Origin: Acidobacteriota bacterium
GTDB lineage: Bacteria; Acidobacteriota; Polarisedimenticolia; J045
Reading direction: 5' to 3'
Length of the DNA stretch: 6,783 nt
NCBI GenBank assembly: GCA_027064265.1
Contig: JAMOQA010000528.1
Span: forward strand, 1-6,783
Position 1 is the stretch's first letter, and each line of letters starts with the position of its first letter. Below, in pieces: positions 1 through 6,783 of the stretch. The notes beneath the pieces are model-generated. The model saw nothing but the letters and a program-made list of their open reading frames with translations, had not been told where the DNA came from and ran no database searches. The translations under genes and the position numbers were made by a program.

Positions 1-1004
1 CCGTAGTTGCCGACCGTGATTCCTCGCCCCCGGAGCAGGTGGTCGTCGGCGATCTCCGCCACGGCCCAGTCGGCGTCCCAGCTGCCGTCCAGCCACCGAT
101 CGACGTGCAGGGTGGACGCCGTCCCCTCGCCCTTCCGCAGGCGGAACCGGAGACGGTTGGTCCCCGGGTCACCCGGCGCGGCGAGGTCGGTCACCTCCCG
201 GCCCCGACGCTGCCGGACCGTGAGCGCCCCGGTGTCGTCCAGGTAGACCTGGATGCCGCTGCCGGCGTTCTCCGCCCAGGTCCCCTCCGACCAGAGCTCG
301 AACAGGACCGTGTTCCCCTCGAGCGGGGCGAGATCGACGACGACCTCCTCGTCCCGGAACGCCTCCCCCGCGAGCCAGCGGTCGAACCGGTCGTGGATCC
401 CGCTCGCCCCGCCGTCGTAGGAGACACAGTGGTCGCCGCCGCAGTCCCGGACGAGGAACCCCTCGTCGAGCCCCCCGAGCTGGGTCGTCCCGGCGGGCCG
501 TTCCCCGACGGGATCGTCCTCGAACGTGTAGGTCTCGGGATCGCAGGGATCTCCCTCGCCGTCCCCGTCCTGGTCTTCCTGGCCCGGGTTGCCGATGCCG
601 GGGCAGTTGTCCCGGTCGTCGCGGACGCCGTCACCGTCGTCGTCGGCGCACCGCACCGCGGGCACCCGCTCCGCCCCGTCGGTGCCGGCCCCGAGGGAAC
701 CTTCCCCGTCTCCGTTCCAGGCGGCGACGGCGTACGTGAACAGCCCGCCCGGGGGCGGGGTCTCCGGGTCCTCGGCACTGGTCTCGGGAGTGCGGAAGAC
801 CAGGCACGCCAGGTCGGAACCGTCGGGTCGCGTGCCCCGGTAGAGGTCGTACCGCTCGGCCTCCGCGACCGGATCCCACGCGAGGGTCGTCTTCCCGGCG
901 AACCGCAGGGTCGGTCCGACCTCCGGGGGAGGCGCCGCCAGCACGGGCGAAGGGACGAACGCGAGCGAAACGACGAGCGCGAAGGCGGACCGGAACGACG
1001 GCAT
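1..1004 (-). CDS. Secreted protein with FN3-like domain, thrombospondin type 3 Ca2+ repeat and C-terminal beta-sandwich-like region (partial)
   Basis: I translated this frame by hand from the ATG at 1004. It stays open for 334 codons and leaves the window at the left edge, so the C-terminus is missing. Residues 1-23 look like a Sec signal peptide: an Arg, a hydrophobic stretch AFALVVSLAF, then VLA/A as the likely cleavage site. Residues 31-112 resemble a fibronectin-III domain, with TLAWDPV and YDLYRG strands and a FTYAVAAWN strand near residues 89-97. Residues 121-155 match the thrombospondin type 3 consensus: Asp-rich DDDGDGVRDDRDNCP, then an Asn/Gln spacer, then DQDGDGEGDPCD, with Cys134 and Cys154. 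Such repeats bind calcium in extracellular proteins. Residues 157-334 (starting TFEDDPVGE) are rich in predicted beta strands and may be a LamG/concanavalin-like sandwich; this is inference. GGGAGGT lies 7 bases before the ATG and supports the start. Exported location is likely; the substrate or partner is unknown. It lies 51 bases downstream of the reductase gene on the same strand. Confidence 0.85.
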   Translation of the reverse strand, partial: MPSFRSAFALVVSLAFVPSPVLAAPPPEVGPTLRFAGKTTLAWDPVAEAERYDLYRGTRPDGSDLACLVFRTPETSAEDPETPPPGGLFTYAVAAWNGDGEGSLGAGTDGAERVPAVRCADDDGDGVRDDRDNCPGIGNPGQEDQDGDGEGDPCDPETYTFEDDPVGERPAGTTQLGGLDEGFLVRDCGGDHCVSYDGGASGIHDRFDRWLAGEAFRDEEVVVDLAPLEGNTVLFELWSEGTWAENAGSGIQVYLDDTGALTVRQRRGREVTDLAAPGDPGTNRLRFRLRKGEGTASTLHVDRWLDGSWDADWAVAEIADDHLLRGRGITVGNY

Positions 1005-1034
1005 GGTTCGTACCTCCCTCGGGGGGAAGGTACG

Positions 1035-1052
1035 CCGATCTCTCCCGATCGG
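1035..1052 (-). terminator. Weak hairpin after the reductase stop codon, possible attenuator or terminator
   Basis: CCGATC pairs with GATCGG around a 6-base loop, beginning a few bases past the reductase stop codon on the minus strand. The stem is only 6 bp and no T-tract follows, so it does not meet the usual intrinsic terminator pattern. It occupies much of the 51-base gap before the secreted-protein gene. It may trim or partly attenuate the transcript, or be chance in GC-rich DNA. Confidence 0.2.
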
Positions 1053-1055
1053 GGC

Positions 1056-1901
1056 TCAGGATTTCCGGCGGTCCACCCCCCGCTCCCCGGGGTCGACCAG
1101 GGGGCGAGGAAGGGACCATCCGCCATCGGCGAGGAAGATCGTACCGGTGACCCACGCCGCCGCGGGACTCGCGAGGAGACAGGCGAGCTCGGCGACCTCC
1201 TCGACCGTCCCGAATCGCCCGAGGGGGATCTGCTCGAGGACGGCCCGCTCCAGCTCCTCGCTGGGCCAGAGGCGGTCCGCCGCCCCCCGGCTCTGGAACG
1301 GGCCCGGGGAGATCGCGTTGACCCGGATCCCGTACCCGGCCCACTCGGCGGCCAGGGTCTTCGTCAGGGTCTCCACTCCCGCCTTGGCGCACGCCGAGTG
1401 GATCACCCCCGGCTTGCCGACGCAGGCGTAGGGCGCGGACACGTTGACGATCGCGCCGCCACCCCGCTCCCGCATCACCCGCCCCGCCTCCCGGCTGAAC
1501 CGGAAAACGCCGGAGAGGGCGATGTCGATCACGGTATCGAACGCCCGCGGCGCGAGGGCGAGGGAAGGCCGGATGAAGTTGCCCGCGGCGTTGTTGACCA
1601 GCACGTCGAGCCCGCCCCACCGCTCGACGACCTCCCGGACCGTCCGCCGCACGGCATGGGCGTCCCGGACGTCGCAGGCCAGCGAGAGGACCTCGAACCC
1701 GTCCCTCTCCCCCCGGGCCAGCAGCTCCCGGTGATGCTCGACGTCCCGGCTGGCGCAGGCCACCTTCGCCCCGAGCCGGCCGAGCCGGGTGGAGATCGCG
1801 AGCCCGAGCCCGGTCCCGCCGCCGGTGACGAGCGCCACCTTGCCGGCGAAGAGCCCCTCGGGCAGGAACGGCGGTCCCTCCGGCGCCACGTACGGTTTCA
1901 T
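1056..1901 (-). CDS. SDR family oxidoreductase, 2,4-dienoyl-CoA reductase (mitochondrial DECR1-like)
   Basis: This 281-residue short-chain dehydrogenase/reductase probably reduces 2,4-dienoyl-CoA esters with NADPH, letting unsaturated fatty acids enter beta-oxidation in the cytoplasm. Visible motifs are TGGGTGLG at 26-33 (Rossmann dinucleotide loop), ASR at 50-52 (an arrangement that suits NADPH), CDVRD at 76-80, NNAAGNF at 103-109 and PGP at 199-201. There is no classical YxxxK. The residue four before Lys173 is Ser169, and Tyr158 lies exactly 15 residues before Lys173. From memory this is the spacing of Tyr199 and Lys214 in mammalian DECR1. The stretches HSACAKAGVETLTK, LAAEW, SPGP and IPLGRFGTVEE also track that family. 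The ATG at 1901 is chosen because GGGAGGA lies 6-7 bases upstream and the protein then begins just before the Rossmann fold. Its ATG overlaps the stop of the NTF2-like gene (ATGA), implying translational coupling. Alternatives are a peroxisomal-type trans-2-enoyl-CoA reductase or another acyl-CoA SDR. Confidence 0.93.
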   Translation of the reverse strand: MKPYVAPEGPPFLPEGLFAGKVALVTGGGTGLGLAISTRLGRLGAKVACASRDVEHHRELLARGERDGFEVLSLACDVRDAHAVRRTVREVVERWGGLDVLVNNAAGNFIRPSLALAPRAFDTVIDIALSGVFRFSREAGRVMRERGGGAIVNVSAPYACVGKPGVIHSACAKAGVETLTKTLAAEWAGYGIRVNAISPGPFQSRGAADRLWPSEELERAVLEQIPLGRFGTVEEVAELACLLASPAAAWVTGTIFLADGGWSLPRPLVDPGERGVDRRKS

Positions 1902-2296
1902 CGTCTTTCCTCCCGGCGCGGCCAGGTGCGCTCGAGGAGAGCCGTGTCCAGGTAGTCGTGGATCTCCGCGACCCGGCCATCCCGCAGCACGAAGACGGTC
2001 ACACCCCGGTTGCCGTACTCCTTCCCCTCCCGGGTCACGCCCCGGTTCGTCCACTCGACGACGACCCGGTCGCCGCACGCGCCGACCCACCGCGGGTCGA
2101 AGTGCAGGCCGCCCCGGAAGAGCCGCTGGTTCTGCCGGAGGAAGACCATCACCCGGCGCCGGCCGGTGAACCGGCCACCGAACCGGTCCCCGGGGAACTC
2201 GAGGACGACGTCCTCGGCGAGCAGGGACGCCAGGCGATCCCATTCTCCCCGCTCGAGGAGATCGAAGAATGCGCGAACCTCGGTCTCCGTCGTCAT
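1898..2296 (-). CDS. SnoaL-like / NTF2-like domain protein
   Basis: This 132-residue protein fits a single cone-shaped NTF2-like (SnoaL, polyketide-cyclase-like) alpha+beta barrel in both length and motif order. An N-terminal helix (VRAFFDLLERGEWDRLASLL, 7-26) leads into AEDVVLEFPGD (27-37). Then come the G-x-F-x-G-R turn (41-46), a second helix (VMVFLRQNQRLF, 49-60), the strand GDRVVVEWTNRG (75-86) and the final strands YGNRGVTVFVLRDGRVAEIHDYLD (94-117). Members of this fold are enzymes (isomerases, cyclases, dehydratases) or plain ligand binders. The substrate cannot be read from sequence. The start 9 bases after the uvrA stop fits the family N-terminus. The Shine-Dalgarno is modest (AGGA, partly in the uvrA stop region), which suggests dependence on read-through from uvrA. 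The ATGA overlap with the dienoyl-CoA reductase gene hints at a shared acyl-CoA or small-molecule role, but this is inference. Confidence 0.88.
   Translation of the reverse strand: MTTETEVRAFFDLLERGEWDRLASLLAEDVVLEFPGDRFGGRFTGRRRVMVFLRQNQRLFRGGLHFDPRWVGACGDRVVVEWTNRGVTREGKEYGNRGVTVFVLRDGRVAEIHDYLDTALLERTWPRREERR
1908..1914 (-). promoter_or_regulatory. Strong Shine-Dalgarno of the reductase gene, inside the NTF2-like coding sequence
   Basis: GGGAGGA on the minus strand sits 6-7 bases before the ATG at 1901. It decides that start over an upstream in-frame extension reaching to 2243, which would run through the whole neighbouring gene. Because it lies within the last codons of the NTF2-like gene, ribosomes finishing that gene are well placed to restart. 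Confidence 0.8.
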
Positions 2297-2305
2297 GGGC
2301 CGATC

Positions 2306-5125
<2,820 letters not shown>

Positions 5126-5163
5126 TCGTGGCTCCAGGGGCCGTCCATGCGGCCGAAACTCTG

Positions 5164-5169
5164 ATTTTA
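5164..5169 (-). promoter_or_regulatory. Candidate -10 element for uvrA
   Basis: TAAAAT on the minus strand matches five of six positions of TATAAT and is the only AT-rich hexamer of this quality in the gap. It would start transcription near 5157 and give a leader of about 30 bases. The -35 region about 16-17 bases upstream (GTGGCG/TGGCGC) is weak, so this is a composition-supported guess only. Confidence 0.4.
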
Positions 5170-5215
5170 GGGCGCCTTTTCCCCCGCGCCACGATCCCGG
5201 GTAGACTCCGGGGCC

Positions 5216-5221
5216 GGAGGA
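5216..5221 (+). promoter_or_regulatory. Shine-Dalgarno deciding the GTG start of the lipoprotein gene
   Basis: GGAGGA ends 7 bases before the GTG at 5229. This ideal spacing supports a GTG start, and starting there gives a compact lipoprotein signal peptide beginning MRPYR. Confidence 0.8.
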
Positions 5222-5228
5222 TCCGCCC

Positions 5229-5873
5229 GTGCGTCCGTACCGTGCCGCCGCCCTTCTGCTCGCCCTCGCGTCCCTGGTCTTCGCCGGGTGCGCCTCGGGC
5301 CCGCCCCCCTGGCGCCCCTTCCGCCTGGCGGCCCCCCGCGACGTGCCCGTCGTGCGGGAGACGCTCCCCGGGGTCGAGATCGAGCTCGAGCCGCTGGACG
5401 CGACGGCGCGCCGCGCGTGGCTGCGGGACCGGCTGGGAATCGCGGACGATCCCCTGGCGCGCCTGCCCCACGGGGAACGGCTGCTGACGGTCCGCGCCCT
5501 CTTCCGGTCGACGGGCGAGATGCCGGTCCACGTGGAGACCGGAGCGATCCACCTCTGGCCCGACCGGGGGAACTGGCCGGTGGCCCCCCTCGATTACACC
5601 CGGGCCTGGGAGCTGCTGCGCCCGGACCGGGAGACCGGCCCCGCCCGCGAGACGGTCGACCGGTTCATGCGGGGCCTCCTCGACGGCCCGGTGGACCTCC
5701 GGGCCGCCGGGGAGAGCCGGGAGGGCCTGCTCGTCTTCCCGGAGCCCCCGCGGGAGGCCCGGGTGCTGGTGCTGGAGATCCCGTTCGTCCAGGTCGGGGC
5801 ACGGACCCACCGGGTCCGGGTTCCGTTCCGGAAGGTCTTCCCCGGGGGGAAGACCAGGGGAGGCACGAAGTGA
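5229..5873 (+). CDS. Predicted lipoprotein of unknown function, coupled to folD
   Basis: I do not recognise the family of this 214-residue protein. The N-terminus is a lipoprotein signal: MRPYR, a hydrophobic core AAALLLALASLV, then FAGC with Cys21 as the lipidated residue. Phe at -3 of the lipobox is slightly unusual but tolerated. The mature part starts with a Pro-rich linker (22-32). It then shows alternating beta strands (LTVRALF, PVHVETGAIHLW), an Arg/Asp-rich helix (near 125-150) and a last strand pair beginning GLLVFPEPP and ending in VLVLEIPFV. The pattern resembles small immunoglobulin-like lipoprotein domains such as the DUF4352 type, where a buried LVF-x-P strand recurs; this likeness is weak. 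It has no catalytic motif and no second membrane segment, so it is probably anchored in the envelope. The TGA overlaps the GTG of folD by four bases (GTGA), a coupled arrangement, although an envelope lipoprotein and a folate enzyme have no obvious shared job. Confidence 0.88.
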   Translation: MRPYRAAALLLALASLVFAGCASGPPPWRPFRLAAPRDVPVVRETLPGVEIELEPLDATARRAWLRDRLGIADDPLARLPHGERLLTVRALFRSTGEMPVHVETGAIHLWPDRGNWPVAPLDYTRAWELLRPDRETGPARETVDRFMRGLLDGPVDLRAAGESREGLLVFPEPPREARVLVLEIPFVQVGARTHRVRVPFRKVFPGGKTRGGTK

Positions 5874-6783
5874 GCGCACGCATCCTCGACGGCAAGGCCC
5901 TTTCCCGCCGCCTGCAGGCCCAGCTGGCCGAGCGGGTTGCCGAGTTCACCCGCCGCGCCGGCCGGCCACCGGGGCTCGCGGTCGTCCTGGTCGGAGACGA
6001 CCCGGCCAGCGCGGTCTACGTGCGGAACAAGGAGAAGTCCGCCCGGGCGGTGGGCATGGCCTCCACCGTCGAGCGCCTCCCGGCGGACGCCACGAGAGAA
6101 CGGGTCCTGGCGACGATCCGGCGGCTGGCCGCGGACGCCTCGGTGGACGGCATGCTGGTCCAGCTTCCCCTGCCGGGACACCTGGACGAGCGGGAGGTCC
6201 TCGAGGCGATCCCGCCGGGCAAGGACGTGGACGGGTTCCACCCGGTCAACGCGGGGAAGCTCCTCCTCGGGGAGGACGACGGCATCGTCGCCTGCACGCC
6301 CCGGGGAATCCTCGCCCTGGTCGACGAGGCGGGGCTCGACCTCGCGGGGAAGCGGGCCGTCGTGGTCGGCCGCTCGAACATCGTCGGCAAGCCGGTGGCC
6401 CTGCTCCTGCTGCGGCGCCACGCGACGGTGACGGTCTGCCACTCCCGGACCCGGGACCTGGCCGCCGTCTGCCGGGAGGCGGACCTGCTGGTCGCCTCGG
6501 TCGGCCGGCCGGGCCTGGTGCGCGGAGACTTCGTCAAGGAAGGGGCCGTCGTGATCGACGTGGGGATCAACCGGATCACCGACCCGGTCCTGGCCGAGGA
6601 CCTCCTCGCCGGCCAGGAGAAGCGGCTCGCCCGGTTCCGCCAGAAGGGCCACGCCCTGGTGGGGGACGTCCACTTCGCCGAGGCGGCGGCCCGGGCGGCG
6701 GCGATCACGCCGGTTCCCGGGGGGGTGGGGCCGCTCACGGTCACGATGCTCCTCGACAACACCCTGCTGGCGGCTGAGCGGGC
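5870..6783 (+). CDS. folD: Bifunctional methylenetetrahydrofolate dehydrogenase / methenyltetrahydrofolate cyclohydrolase FolD (3' end cut by window)
   Basis: FolD oxidises 5,10-methylene-THF with NADP+ and hydrolyses the methenyl product to 10-formyl-THF, supplying one-carbon units in the cytoplasm. I translated it from the GTG at 5870; 304 codons are visible with no stop before the edge. The catalytic set matches E. coli numbering exactly: Tyr50 and Lys54 in YVRNK, Gln98 in VQLPLP, and Asp121 in KDVDGFHPVN. Other signatures are the VGRSNIVGKP nucleotide-binding loop (166-175), DVGINR (230-235) and TPVPGGVGPLT (280-290). Between DVGINR and GDV there are 29 residues where E. coli FolD has about 7, an insertion near 236-264 (TDPVLAEDLL, then a charged helix EKRLARFRQKG). 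The remaining C-terminus (LLDNTLLAAER) aligns with the family's end, so few codons should lie beyond the window. The start overlaps the lipoprotein stop as GTGA. A Shine-Dalgarno-like GGGGAGG lies inside the end of that gene, about 7 bases upstream. Confidence 0.98.
   Translation, partial: MSARILDGKALSRRLQAQLAERVAEFTRRAGRPPGLAVVLVGDDPASAVYVRNKEKSARAVGMASTVERLPADATRERVLATIRRLAADASVDGMLVQLPLPGHLDEREVLEAIPPGKDVDGFHPVNAGKLLLGEDDGIVACTPRGILALVDEAGLDLAGKRAVVVGRSNIVGKPVALLLLRRHATVTVCHSRTRDLAAVCREADLLVASVGRPGLVRGDFVKEGAVVIDVGINRITDPVLAEDLLAGQEKRLARFRQKGHALVGDVHFAEAAARAAAITPVPGGVGPLTVTMLLDNTLLAAER

Larger units (their letters stand above)
5126..5228. promoter_or_regulatory. Divergent intergenic region between uvrA and the lipoprotein-folD pair
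   Basis: This 103-base gap separates two outward-reading units, so it should hold both promoters. Its short T-rich runs (GATTTTAG near 5163-5170 and CCTTTT near 5175-5180) stand out from the GC-rich surroundings. On the plus strand TAGACT at 5202-5207 is a possible -10 (4 of 6 consensus positions), with only a poor -35 near 5179-5184. An imperfectly supported inverted repeat, GGCGC-N10-GCGCC at 5171-5190, lies across the uvrA promoter spacer. A second short one, GGCCG-N6-CGGCC at 5139-5154, lies in the expected uvrA leader. I found neither CTGT-N8-ACAG nor GAAC-N4-GTTC, so known LexA patterns are not evident. Confidence 0.6.

Noticed and set aside
121..160. The Asp-rich DNA near the calcium repeat and other GAC/GTC-rich runs as tandem DNA repeats
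   Set aside because: The repetition is at protein level (the Asp-Gly pattern encoded near 540-645) and reflects the calcium motif. I see no direct DNA repeat of useful length.
39..1955. A 638-codon open frame on the plus strand, opposite the secreted protein and the reductase
   Set aside because: It is a shadow frame of the same kind. The minus strand carries a signal peptide, a calcium repeat and SDR motifs with good ribosome sites, and the plus frame has none.
1056..2243. A longer, 395-residue version of the reductase
   Set aside because: The extra N-terminal 114 residues are a shadow of the NTF2-like gene. The start at 1901 has a strong Shine-Dalgarno and gives the normal distance to the Rossmann loop.
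5126..5228. An SOS (LexA) box upstream of uvrA
   Set aside because: I looked for CTGT-N8-ACAG and GAAC-N4-GTTC on both strands and found neither. A lineage-specific LexA motif cannot be excluded.
5594..6673. A 359-codon minus-strand frame opposite folD
   Set aside because: FolD on the plus strand shows all its catalytic residues; the opposite frame is composition-driven.

Overview
This is a GC-rich bacterial chromosomal window (roughly 70% G+C, judged by eye) holding six protein genes packed almost end to end. They are read outward from one divergent control region at about 5126-5228. No RNA gene, mobile element, CRISPR array or integration scar is visible. The secreted protein at the left edge combines a fibronectin-III-like domain with a perfect-consensus thrombospondin type 3 calcium repeat. 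Together with the base composition, this suggests a free-living Gram-negative lineage such as Acidobacteriota or another high-GC delta-like group. That placement is inference from style only; UvrA or FolD phylogeny would settle it.

Leftward (minus-strand) arm, 5125 down to 1. uvrA (5125-2306) encodes a full-length 939-residue nucleotide excision repair ATPase. After 9 bases comes a 132-residue SnoaL/NTF2-like protein (2296-1898). Its stop codon overlaps, in an ATGA, the start of an SDR oxidoreductase (1901-1056). The SDR's active-site layout is that of mitochondrial-type 2,4-dienoyl-CoA reductase, not the classical YxxxK type. After a 51-base gap with a weak hairpin comes a secreted calcium-repeat protein (1004 to beyond the left edge; C-terminus not in the window). 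The spacing fits one transcript for uvrA, the NTF2-like gene and the reductase; the secreted protein could be its fourth member or a separate unit.

Rightward (plus-strand) arm, 5229 to 6783. A 214-residue predicted lipoprotein of unknown function (GTG start, strong Shine-Dalgarno) overlaps by GTGA with folD, which encodes methylenetetrahydrofolate dehydrogenase/cyclohydrolase. folD is nearly complete and is cut by the right edge after about 304 codons. FolD keeps its catalytic Tyr50, Lys54, Gln98 and Asp121 and carries a roughly 22-residue insertion before the GDV motif.

Most of the window is ordinary housekeeping sequence: DNA repair, fatty acid degradation and one-carbon metabolism. I see no convincing new biological system. 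The items most worth a second look are the reductase with its coupled NTF2-like partner, the folD-coupled lipoprotein, and the secreted calcium-repeat protein. Long open frames antisense to these genes are composition artefacts of high GC.
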